Assembly: GCF_900209925.1 (NCBI RefSeq)
Contig: NZ_LT907978.1
Location: 2,017,001-2,081,000, forward strand
Direction of reading: 5' to 3'
DNA length: 64,000 nt
From: Anaerobutyricum hallii
GTDB lineage: Bacteria > Bacillota > Clostridia > Lachnospirales > Lachnospiraceae
Position numbers and translations under genes: made by a program. The notes beneath the pieces are model-generated. The model did no database searches. It was given only the letters and a program-made list of their open reading frames with translations, and was not told the DNA's origin. This document shows positions 45,741 through 52,964 of the stretch, piece by piece (position 1 is the stretch's first letter; each line of letters starts with the position of its first letter).

Positions 45741-47339
45741 TCACCTCTCCATCTTCTTAATCAAGTCATTTAACGATGCCATTATCTTCTCATCTGATGA
45801 TGTCAGCTCTTTTAAAAGAGATAAAAACTCTCCTTCTGCCTGTTCGATTTCTTTGTTCGTCTGTTCCATTTCTTTTAATACTTCATTCAAATCAATTTCT
45901 GGTTCTTTTTCAAAAGTATCTACATAGCGAGGAATGTTAAGGTTAAAGTCGTTCTTTTCGATATCTTCAAAGCTTGCAAGGAAGGATTCTTTTTCTACTG
46001 TTTCTCTCTTACTATATAAATCCATCACAGCTTCAATATGCTCGTCTGTCATTTCGTTCTGTTTTTTGCCTTTATTGAACTTTTTAGATGCGTCAATAAA
46101 CAGCACGTCTCTGCCATCTCTGTGTTTTTTCAATACGATAATACAAGTTGGAATAGAGGTATTGTAAAAAAGGTTTGCCGGAAGACCAATTACTGCATAG
46201 ATATTACCGGAACGCAATAATTTTTCTCTGATTTTTCCTTCTGCCGCTCCTCTGAACAGCACTCCATGAGGGAGAACGATTGCCATTGTTCCATTATTTT
46301 TTAAATGGTAGAGTCCATGAAGTAAAAATGCATAGTCTGCTTTTGATTTTGGTGCCAGCACACCATAATCGCTGAATCTTTCATCCTGTAAAAATCCGGC
46401 TGCTGCGCTCCATTTTGCGGAGTATGGTGGATTCATAAGTACCATATTAAAGTCTGTTTCTTCTCCTGTAGGCCAGTCTCCATCTAAGGTATCACCATTT
46501 CGAAGCTTCTGACTTTCCACATCTACTTCATGTAGAAACATATTCATTCTCGCCAGATTGTAAGTTGAAGTATTTAATTCCTGCCCATAATATCTGATAT
46601 ATTCTGGTTCTTTAGAATATGTTTTCGCATTTAAAAGAAGGGAACCAGACCCCATACATGGATCATATACAGACAATCCCTTCTTTTCTTCCTGTCCATC
46701 AATTGCAATTTTTGTTAAAATTTTAGATACTGCCTGTGGTGTATAGAATTCTCCAGCTTTTTTACCTGTTTCGGATGCGAACCATCCAATTAATGTCTCA
46801 TATGCATTTCCCAATATTTCTGCATCAGAATCTAACAAATCTGCCTTATCAATTTCTTTAATCAGATTGGCAACTGTATCACTCTGTTTCTGATCGCCCA
46901 TACCAAGGCGATTCGAGTATAAATCAATATCAGCAAATAAATCTACAAATATGGAATCACTCTGTTCAATATTGTTGAATCCTTTTTGTAACTGTTCCCG
47001 ATGAAAAGCATTATTTCTGGCTGCTTCTGCCAGATAAGTATAAGTAAGTTCTGGCTCCATCACATAATGGCATTCCTGTTTCATTTCTTCCTTTAATTCT
47101 TCCCCATCTTCACTCTGTAATACTTCTTCATAAGCTTCCAAAGCTTCTTTTAAAGTTCCCGGTTTGCCATCACAGATCATATCGTATACTTTAATCAGAA
47201 AAGAATCCGATAAATATTTATAAAAAACAATTCCCAACAAATAATTTTTATATTCATTTGCATCCATCTTTGAACGAAGAATATCCGCTCCACTCCATAA
47301 TACACTAATCAAATCTTTGCTGTTTTCTAACTCAGCCAT
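45741..47339 (-). CDS. hsdM: Type I restriction-modification methyltransferase, M subunit
   Basis: HsdM makes N6-methyladenine and is needed for both modification and restriction complexes. The 532 residues have the N-terminal helical domain (WSGADILRSKMDANEYKNYL), the S-adenosylmethionine motif VYDPCMGSGSLLLNAK near residue 225, and the catalytic NPPYSAKW. GEFYTPQAVSKIL lies just before motif I, as usual. The C-terminus is coiled-coil. The start follows GGAGGATAAAAA. It is the first gene of the island operon (hsdM-hsdS-DUF3990-partner-hsdS-remnant-partner-hsdR-integrase). Confidence 0.96.
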   Translation of the reverse strand: MAELENSKDLISVLWSGADILRSKMDANEYKNYLLGIVFYKYLSDSFLIKVYDMICDGKPGTLKEALEAYEEVLQSEDGEELKEEMKQECHYVMEPELTYTYLAEAARNNAFHREQLQKGFNNIEQSDSIFVDLFADIDLYSNRLGMGDQKQSDTVANLIKEIDKADLLDSDAEILGNAYETLIGWFASETGKKAGEFYTPQAVSKILTKIAIDGQEEKKGLSVYDPCMGSGSLLLNAKTYSKEPEYIRYYGQELNTSTYNLARMNMFLHEVDVESQKLRNGDTLDGDWPTGEETDFNMVLMNPPYSAKWSAAAGFLQDERFSDYGVLAPKSKADYAFLLHGLYHLKNNGTMAIVLPHGVLFRGAAEGKIREKLLRSGNIYAVIGLPANLFYNTSIPTCIIVLKKHRDGRDVLFIDASKKFNKGKKQNEMTDEHIEAVMDLYSKRETVEKESFLASFEDIEKNDFNLNIPRYVDTFEKEPEIDLNEVLKEMEQTNKEIEQAEGEFLSLLKELTSSDEKIMASLNDLIKKMER

Positions 47340-47470
47340 TTTTTATCCTCCGCTCTTTTTTCATTTCTCTAATCATTTTTCCAATCATCTGTTTGATGAT
47401 TTGTAATTATTTAGACCCTTGCGGTTTCCGCCATATTTTACGCAATAATTCTAAATACTTACGATGATTT

Positions 47471-47546
47471 ATGGTAAAAGTATACCATATTCAAAAAAAA
47501 ATTGATATATAGAAAACCTCACCATAGGATTTCCTACAGCGAGGTT
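47471..47546. promoter_or_regulatory. Inverted repeats in the hsdM upstream region
   Basis: ATGGTA and TACCAT (47471-47488) bracket a TATACT -10-like hexamer on the minus strand about 130 nt before hsdM. Further upstream, AACCTC (47515-47520) pairs with GAGGTT (47541-47546) around a second small stem. They look like operators controlling hsdM. The remaining gap to rlmB holds hairpin member 7 and nothing else that I can see. Confidence 0.4.
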
Positions 47547-47594
47547 ACCATTCGTAACATATTTCATTTATCCTCCCATCCACAGCCAGCCCTC

Positions 47595-47708
47595 AAAAAA
47601 AAAGATACCCTATATTTGTAGCCTTGGAGCAAGGTTTGGATGCAAGCACATAAAGCGAGCGTTCAAACCGCTGCAACTAAAGCCACAAATATAGGGTATC
47701 TTTTTTCT
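47595..47708 (-). repeat. Long hairpin repeat, member 7 (right border of the restriction island)
   Basis: Nearly identical to member 6 (the central GAGCAAGGTTTGGATGCAAG and all that follows to the second outer arm are the same; the differences are in the GCCTTGG/GCCTCGG part and the ends). The flanks also resemble each other: CTTCGAGGGCGTCT here and CTTATCGGGTGTCT at the left copy. It stands right after rlmB in the direction of transcription, so it can terminate that operon. Confidence 0.85.
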
Positions 47709-47754
47709 TCGAGGGCGTCTGTCTGTCACCGAATTAAACCAGAACTACTCAGAA

Positions 47755-48498
47755 CTATTTCCCCATTCTCTGTCTTACGATTTCAAATGCGAGTACTCCT
47801 GTTGCTACGGAAGCATTCAGAGAATCTATATCTCCCTTCATTGGGATAGAAGCAACATAATCGCACTTCTCTTTTACAAGGCGGCTTACACCATTGCCTT
47901 CATTTCCAATGATAAGACCGATTGAACCGGTAAGGTTCAGATCATACATGAGTTCTCCTCCCATGTCACCACAGACAAACCACATACCTTTGTCTTTCAG
48001 TTCATCAATTGTTCTTGAAAGATTTGTCACACGAGCTACTGGCGTATAATTCAGTGCGCCGGCAGATACTTTAGCTACTGTACCGGTAAGTCCTACCGCA
48101 CGTCTTTTTGGAATAATAACACCATGTGCGCCCGCAAGATTTGCGGTACGAATGATTGCTCCTAAGTTATGTGGATCTTCAATCTCATCGCAAAGAATAA
48201 AGAATGGCGCTTCACCCTTTTCCTCTGCTTTTTTGAATAAATCTTCTACCGTTGCATATTCATAAGCGGCTGCAATCGCAACAACACCCTGATGCTTTTC
48301 GTGAGAAGATAAAGAGTCTAACTTCTCTTTAGAGACAAACTTAATTAATGTGTCCCTTTTTCTGGCCTCACGAAGGATTGACCTGACCGGTCCGTCCTGA
48401 CAGCCATCTAAAATAAATAATTTATCAATCGTTTTACCGGAACGATATGCTTCTAAAACTGCATTACGCCCAACGACAGTACATTCTTCGTATGCCAT
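47755..48498 (-). CDS. rlmB: 23S rRNA (guanosine2251-2'-O)-methyltransferase RlmB (TrmH family)
   Basis: A SpoU/TrmH-type methyltransferase of 247 residues. An N-terminal substrate-binding domain (VVGRNAVLEAYRSGKTIDKL) precedes the knotted SPOUT domain with the three motifs: CDEIEDPHNLGAIIRTANLA, LIIGNEGNGVSRLVKE and SIPMKGDIDSLNASVATGVL. It methylates G2251 in the ribosomal P loop in relatives. The start is set after GAGGAATAAC. It lies 1 nt after mrnC, in the conserved order cysS-mrnC-rlmB of Firmicutes. Confidence 0.95.
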   Translation of the reverse strand: MAYEECTVVGRNAVLEAYRSGKTIDKLFILDGCQDGPVRSILREARKRDTLIKFVSKEKLDSLSSHEKHQGVVAIAAAYEYATVEDLFKKAEEKGEAPFFILCDEIEDPHNLGAIIRTANLAGAHGVIIPKRRAVGLTGTVAKVSAGALNYTPVARVTNLSRTIDELKDKGMWFVCGDMGGELMYDLNLTGSIGLIIGNEGNGVSRLVKEKCDYVASIPMKGDIDSLNASVATGVLAFEIVRQRMGK

Positions 48499-48499
48499 G

Positions 48500-48937
48500 T
48501 TATTCCTCATTTCTATTTGCTTTTTCGGACAGACAGATACGGATTAATTCTTCTAACCGCTCCATCTGGCCGGAAAGATATAAATACCCCATTAATGCTT
48601 CAAAACCTGTTGCGATATGATAATCGTGACTGGACTGATTTTTAGCCGGAGATAAAGACTTTGCATTCTTTCCACGACGAAAAACTGCTTTTTCTTCATC
48701 GGTAAGCAGAGGTTTTATTATTTCCATCATCTCTGTCTGTGCTGCTGCATTAACGTAACCAATCGTCTTTTGATGATAGTGATTCGCCTTATCATTCCCC
48801 TTTGTCACAACCATTGTACGGACAAACAACTCAAAGATACAATCTCCAATATAGGCAAGCCCCAGGGAAGAGTATCCCCGAAGCTCTTTTTCCGTCAAAG
48901 GAAAATGTTCTGCGATTCCTTTTAAGCACGTTTCCAT
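48500..48937 (-). CDS. mrnC: Mini-ribonuclease III
   Basis: Mini-III is an RNase III domain without a dsRNA-binding domain, used for 23S rRNA maturation in Firmicutes. The 145 residues show YSSLGLAYIGDCIFELFVRT, with the catalytic aspartate region, KTIGYVNAAAQTEMM and the second acidic site FEALMGYLYLSGQMERLEEL. The start overlaps cysS by 16 nt after AGGTGTCAA. Operon order cysS-mrnC-rlmB supports the call. Confidence 0.95.
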   Translation of the reverse strand: METCLKGIAEHFPLTEKELRGYSSLGLAYIGDCIFELFVRTMVVTKGNDKANHYHQKTIGYVNAAAQTEMMEIIKPLLTDEEKAVFRRGKNAKSLSPAKNQSSHDYHIATGFEALMGYLYLSGQMERLEELIRICLSEKANRNEE

Positions 48938-50316
48938 TTGACACCTGCTCTTGTATCTTCAAGAATGATTCCCTTATCTGCTAACATATCACGAATTTCA
49001 TCTGCACGTGCAAAGTTCTTTGCCTTTCTTGCCGCCTGTCTTTCTTCGATCAATGCTTCGATATCATCATCAAGAAGTTCTTCTTTTTTCTCTGTGATAA
49101 TACCAAGGATATCGCACAACTGTACAATCGTATCAAAAAGATGCTGTACATATACCTTACTTCCGCTCTCCGCTGTAATATTAGCAAGTTTTACAAGCTC
49201 AAAGATTGCAGCAATAGCATCCGCTGTATTGAAGTCATCTTCCATAGCCGCTTCATATTTCTCTTTTAATGAAGTTACTTCTTCCATATGCTTCTGATCC
49301 TCTGCTGTAAGCTCACCTTCCGGAGCTGCTAAAAGAACCTCTCTTAAATGATCAACAGCAGTAAGAATTCGCTCAAGACCGTTCTTAGAAGCTTCCACTA
49401 AAGTATCGCTGAAGTTTAACGGACTTCTGTAGTGGGCACTGAGCATAAAGAAACGAATTACCTGTAAAGGATACTTCTCGCTGATTTCTCTTACCGTAAA
49501 GAAGTTCCCTGCTGATTTAGACATCTTTTTATTGTCAATATTTAAAAATGCGTTATGCATCCAGTAATTTGCAAACTTTTCATCATTGCAGGCCTCACTC
49601 TGTGCAATCTCATTCTCATGATGAGGGAATACCAGATCCTCTCCACCTGCGTGAATATCAATCGTGTCCCCGATATACTTCTTAGACATCTCGGAACATT
49701 CGATATGCCAGCCCGGACGGCCTTCTCCCCAAGGAGATACCCATGCTGGTTCGCCTTCCTTCTTTGGCTTCCATAATACGAAATCCATCGCATCTTCTTT
49801 TTCATCACTTACCGCGATACGGATTCCTGCTCTCATATCATCAAGATTCTTCTTAGAAAGCTGACCATAATTCTTAAACTTACGGGTACGGAAATATACT
49901 GTACCATTCTTCTCATAAGCATAGCCTTTTTCAATCAATGTAGAGATCATGGCAATCATTCCGTCAATTTCCTCAGTTGCCTTTGGATTGTGTGTTGCAG
50001 GCTCAATATTAAGCCCTTCCATGTCCTTCTTACATTCTGCGATAAAACGCTCTGAAATCTCTGAAGCCGGTACGCCCTCTTCATTCGCCTTCTTGATAAT
50101 CTTATCATCTACATCTGTAAAGTTAGAAACGTAATTTACATCATATCCTTTATATTCAAAATATCTTCTTACTGTATCAAACACGATCATTGGTCTTGCA
50201 TTACCGATGTGGATATAATTATATACGGTAGGTCCACAAACATACATACCAACCTTTCCTTCGTGTACCGGAACAAATTCTTCCTTTTGTTTGGTAAGTG
50301 TATTATACAGTTTCAT
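48922..50316 (-). CDS. cysS: Cysteinyl-tRNA synthetase
   Basis: Charges tRNA-Cys. The 464 residues carry the zinc-ligand cysteine and HIGH variant in YVCGPTVYNYIHIGNARPM, the zinc-site histidines (GWHIECSEMS, HHENEIAQSEA) and the KMSKS loop KKMSKSAGNFFTVREI. The start is the second ATG, 6 nt inside the longest frame, after AGGAGGATGACT. A promoter and a leader with a terminator-like hairpin lie just upstream, suggesting control by attenuation. It heads the cysS-mrnC-rlmB operon. Confidence 0.97.
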   Translation of the reverse strand: MKLYNTLTKQKEEFVPVHEGKVGMYVCGPTVYNYIHIGNARPMIVFDTVRRYFEYKGYDVNYVSNFTDVDDKIIKKANEEGVPASEISERFIAECKKDMEGLNIEPATHNPKATEEIDGMIAMISTLIEKGYAYEKNGTVYFRTRKFKNYGQLSKKNLDDMRAGIRIAVSDEKEDAMDFVLWKPKKEGEPAWVSPWGEGRPGWHIECSEMSKKYIGDTIDIHAGGEDLVFPHHENEIAQSEACNDEKFANYWMHNAFLNIDNKKMSKSAGNFFTVREISEKYPLQVIRFFMLSAHYRSPLNFSDTLVEASKNGLERILTAVDHLREVLLAAPEGELTAEDQKHMEEVTSLKEKYEAAMEDDFNTADAIAAIFELVKLANITAESGSKVYVQHLFDTIVQLCDILGIITEKKEELLDDDIEALIEERQAARKAKNFARADEIRDMLADKGIILEDTRAGVKWKRA

Positions 50317-50337
50317 AGTCATCCTCCTTTATCAATG

Positions 50338-50423
50338 AAAAAGCTCCGCCTCCCTGAGACGAAGCCTTCCGCCGTCTTTATTTACGTACTTTTTAGTCTA
50401 TTCAATTTCCTCACTTTTGTCAA
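50338..50423 (-). promoter_or_regulatory. cysS promoter and leader with terminator-like hairpin
   Basis: TTGACA (50418-50423), 17 nt, TAGACT (50395-50400) form the promoter. Downstream, GCTTCG (50360-50365) pairs with CGGAGC (50343-50348), with CTC/GAG inside, followed by TTTTTC, an intrinsic terminator 22 nt before cysS. An alternative stem GACG (50373-50376)/CGTC (50358-50361) overlaps its 5' arm and would compete. That is the layout of an attenuator. It is far too short for a T-box. Confidence 0.55.
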
Positions 50424-50486
50424 TAAAGAAATCAAAGAAAATACCTGATAACAGAAACAAAACTCTAATCATATGCCAAAAAACTT

Positions 50487-51737
50487 TTAAACAATCTCCA
50501 TGATACAGTTTTTTGAAAGTGGACAAATATCTTTTAACAAATTCTTTGTCTCTCTTGATAACGTAGTACAATCATCTACGCATTCTTCTTCCGCACCAAA
50601 AAGATATTCTGTAAATGCTGCAACAGAAATACTTTCTTTACAGTCTTCTTTTGTATCCCCTGTCTTTTGAATTAAAACTTTTCCATTTTTCAGCAGAAAA
50701 TGATATACCCCACTCTGTTCTTCCAGATAGTTGTCTTCTATATAAATATCTGCTTCACAAATAGCTTCTTCATCACCGGCTGTCTTCTCTTCCAATGTAC
50801 TGTATCCCTGTGTCCCTGACACTTTACACTTTAAAAATGCACTGAGCTTCTCTAAATCTAACAAACGGAACATAATCTTCTTTACCTGTTTAGCAGGCAT
50901 ATACCGGAAACATCCCTGTAATCCGATTTTATCTGTGGCATCCTTCCATGATGCATCAAGAATAAGCTGATAACGATTATAGTGATACTTCTTTTCACAA
51001 TACAGCATGGTCTGTTCTAAAAAGCTTTCTCTTTTCGCATCGTCTGCACAAAAGACCTGGGACAAGACAAAATAGCTGTCTTCTGCGCCTACCGCAGTTC
51101 TTCCAATATACTTTTCTCCTTCAAAAACATAAAGAACCTGCCCAAAATCACTTTCCACTTCCTTTTCCATTCTTCGGATATAGTCTGGAGAAATGTCTGT
51201 ATAAATATCAAATACCGTATCTTTAACCGCATTTTCCTGTGCTGTAATCTTCTCAAGTTCTCCTCCAGAAATCTCTGCTTTAAATGTATACTTCTCCGCT
51301 TCTCTTTCTTCTAGTATATACAGATCCGGCAGATACTCTACTTCCTGTTCTATCTGTGTCATTCCAAATCGGAAATCAAACGGCAGGTAATAATTCTCAT
51401 CTGCCGGCATCAGATACGTAAAGCATTCTCCCCTGCTGCGAAGTGTCTGAAAGCTTTCTATTAAAAGCTCCTTCATCACGCCTTGCCTTCTGTATTCCTT
51501 ATCGGTCGCTACCCCAACAATATACTTTGCCCTAACCGGCTGTTCATTTACATGAAGCAGATAAGGATTCAAATGTAACATACCCTTTGCAACATCTTCT
51601 TCCTGATTTATTAAGACTTCATTCTTTCCATATACTTCCTTAAAATAAAAATCTGCGTATGAGACCGGATCATGAAAATTGTCCTGCCACATTTCATAAA
51701 TTCTCTGCTTTTTTGTTCCGTCATCCCAGACAATCAT
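50487..51737 (-). CDS. GNAT family acetyltransferase (Eis-like)
   Basis: A 416-residue protein. The N-terminal GNAT domain binds acetyl-CoA at [21 protein letters not shown] second GNAT-like region and a C-terminal sterol-carrier-like domain (about 310-416, with [20 protein letters not shown]) give the three-part arrangement of Eis-type enzymes that acetylate amines. The start is at the ATG after GGGGGAACGAGAG, which overlaps the ispF stop by 4 nt. The longer upstream frame only runs through ispF. The substrate is unknown. Confidence 0.82.
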   Translation of the reverse strand: MIVWDDGTKKQRIYEMWQDNFHDPVSYADFYFKEVYGKNEVLINQEEDVAKGMLHLNPYLLHVNEQPVRAKYIVGVATDKEYRRQGVMKELLIESFQTLRSRGECFTYLMPADENYYLPFDFRFGMTQIEQEVEYLPDLYILEEREAEKYTFKAEISGGELEKITAQENAVKDTVFDIYTDISPDYIRRMEKEVESDFGQVLYVFEGEKYIGRTAVGAEDSYFVLSQVFCADDAKRESFLEQTMLYCEKKYHYNRYQLILDASWKDATDKIGLQGCFRYMPAKQVKKIMFRLLDLEKLSAFLKCKVSGTQGYSTLEEKTAGDEEAICEADIYIEDNYLEEQSGVYHFLLKNGKVLIQKTGDTKEDCKESISVAAFTEYLFGAEEECVDDCTTLSRETKNLLKDICPLSKNCIMEIV

Positions 51738-52294
51738 TCTCTCGTTCCCCCAAATCTGGCGCAGCCTCCACAGCCGGCACAGTTTCTGTCTTCCATGAGA
51801 ACATCTGCCCCAACATAATTCTGAATTTCCGAAAGAAGACACACAGAAGATGCCGCAATACCAAGACCTTCTCCAGTAAATCCAAGACCTTCTTCCGTTG
51901 TAGCCTTCACATTAACCTGGCCTTCCTGAATTCCAAGTACATTCGCAATATTTTTCTTCATCTGTGGAATATACGATGCAAGCTTTGGTCTTTGCGCAAT
52001 CACTGTCGCATCAATATTTTCAATAAAATATGCTTTCTCCTGTAACAGCTTTCCAACCTCTTCAAGAAGTTTCATACTGTCTGCTCCCTCGTATGCCGGA
52101 TCATTATCTGGAAAATGCTTTCCAATATCTCCAAGAGCCGCTGCTCCAAGAAGTGCATCCATTACGGCATGCAACAATACATCCGCATCCGAATGTCCAA
52201 GCAGTCCTTTTTCATAAGGAATCTCCACACCACCAAGAATCAACTTTCTATTTTCTACAAGACGATGTACGTCATAACCATTTCCAATTCTCAT
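51734..52294 (-). CDS. ispF: 2-C-methyl-D-erythritol 2,4-cyclodiphosphate synthase with Cys-rich tail
   Basis: IspF closes the cyclic diphosphate in the MEP isoprenoid pathway. The N-terminal [20 protein letters not shown] has the zinc ligands Asp8 and His10. [31 protein letters not shown] and [20 protein letters not shown] complete the active site and the cytidine pocket. The normal enzyme is about 155-160 residues; this one continues about 28 more with the cysteine cluster [14 protein letters not shown] metal or Fe-S role for the tail is possible. The start follows GGAGGACCT. It heads a two-gene operon with the GNAT protein. Confidence 0.95.
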   Translation of the reverse strand: MRIGNGYDVHRLVENRKLILGGVEIPYEKGLLGHSDADVLLHAVMDALLGAAALGDIGKHFPDNDPAYEGADSMKLLEEVGKLLQEKAYFIENIDATVIAQRPKLASYIPQMKKNIANVLGIQEGQVNVKATTEEGLGFTGEGLGIAASSVCLLSEIQNYVGADVLMEDRNCAGCGGCARFGGTRE

Positions 52295-52415
52295 AGGTCC
52301 TCCAAACTCCGCACTATGCGAATTCTTATTCTACTTTTTATTTTTCCTTTTTCAGTTTACCACATCCGATAGCGGGAGAAAAGTTTTTCTTCACAAAAAT
52401 TTACATGAACAGCAT

Positions 52416-52514
52416 AAAAAAGCCATTATACAGTAACTGCGCCCTTTGAGTAAAGAATCAATGTATCAACACATTAACTGTGTAAAATACGAGGCAGCTT
52501 TGCATAATGACCTT
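52416..52514 (-). repeat. Long hairpin repeat, member 8
   Basis: On the minus strand, GGTCATTATG pairs with G-U pairs to the distal TATAATGGCT before a T run. An inner stem ACACAGTTAATGTGT lies inside. The junction TTTACTCAAAGGGCGCAG resembles the CTTGCTCAAAGGC of members 4 and 5, and GCTGCCTCGTATTTT resembles GCTTCGTATC. The outer ends match member 9. The rest of the 315-base gap between ispF and the tRNAs shows nothing else. Confidence 0.6.
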
Positions 52515-52609
52515 GTCCGTTCGTCTATTAAATTATAAGTATCTATCAGCTTCCACTGACCAAAACCATGCATCAAACCACATATGTCCGGCTTAAATGC
52601 AATAAAAAA

Positions 52610-52683
52610 TAGCGGGAACTGGATTTGAACCAGCGACACCGCGGGTATGAACCGCGTGCTCTAGCCAACTGAGCTATCCCGCC
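52610..52683 (-). tRNA. tRNA-Met (anticodon CAT)
   Basis: A 74-nt cloverleaf on the minus strand: acceptor GGCGGGA/TCCCGCT with a G-U first pair, D arm GCTC/GAGC, anticodon loop TTCATAC (CAT), T arm GCTGG-TTCAAAT-CCAGT, discriminator A. No CCA is encoded. The C1-A72 mismatch expected of an initiator is absent, so it is probably the elongator. A CAT anticodon could also belong to an Ile(k2C) tRNA. Confidence 0.9.
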
Positions 52684-52704
52684 ATAAATATTGATAAAAA
52701 TAAG

Positions 52705-52777
52705 TGGGACCTACAGGACTTGAACCTGTGACCCTCTGCTTGTAAGGCAGATGCTCTCCCAGCTGAGCTAAGATCCC
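52705..52777 (-). tRNA. tRNA-Val (anticodon TAC)
   Basis: A 73-nt cloverleaf on the minus strand: acceptor GGGATCT/AGGTCCC with one T-G pair, anticodon stem TCTGC/GCAGA with loop CTTACAA (TAC), T arm ACAGG-TTCAAGT-CCTGT, discriminator A. It is transcribed ahead of tRNA-Met from the promoter at 52796-52824. Confidence 0.93.
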
Positions 52778-52795
52778 ACGTCATCAACGAAATTT

Positions 52796-52824
52796 ATTAT
52801 ACTATAAGCTTTGAAATATGTCAA
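52796..52824 (-). promoter_or_regulatory. Consensus promoter of the tRNA-Val/tRNA-Met pair
   Basis: TTGACA (52819-52824), 17-nt spacer, TATAAT (52796-52801) on the minus strand, a perfect sigma-A consensus 19 bases before tRNA-Val. Confidence 0.92.
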
Positions 52825-52864
52825 GACTTTTTTTATTTTTTCAAAAAATGTAACACACGATATA

Positions 52865-52906
52865 CTTCTACTGCACACCTTGACAATTCTTCCAGATAAT
52901 TGTCAA
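52865..52906. other. Array trailer: possible decayed repeat and a 9-bp palindrome
   Basis: ACTTCTACTGCACAC (from 52864) resembles the start of the CRISPR repeat (ATTTCTACTCACAC) with one change and one insertion, and may be a decayed terminal repeat. Next to it TTGACAATT pairs with AATTGTCAA (52880-52888 and 52898-52906) around 9 nt. No T run follows on the minus strand, so it is not a typical terminator. Confidence 0.35.
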
Positions 52907-52964
52907 ATGGAGAATCAGCCCTCCACCGAACAAATAATGTTTACCTTTTCAATACCTTTATTTC

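Noticed and set aside
51738-51842. Longer N-terminus of the GNAT protein reading through ispF
   Set aside because: The extra 35 residues are Cys/Trp/Arg-rich out-of-frame ispF sequence without a ribosome site; the ATG at 51737 has one and gives the normal GNAT start.
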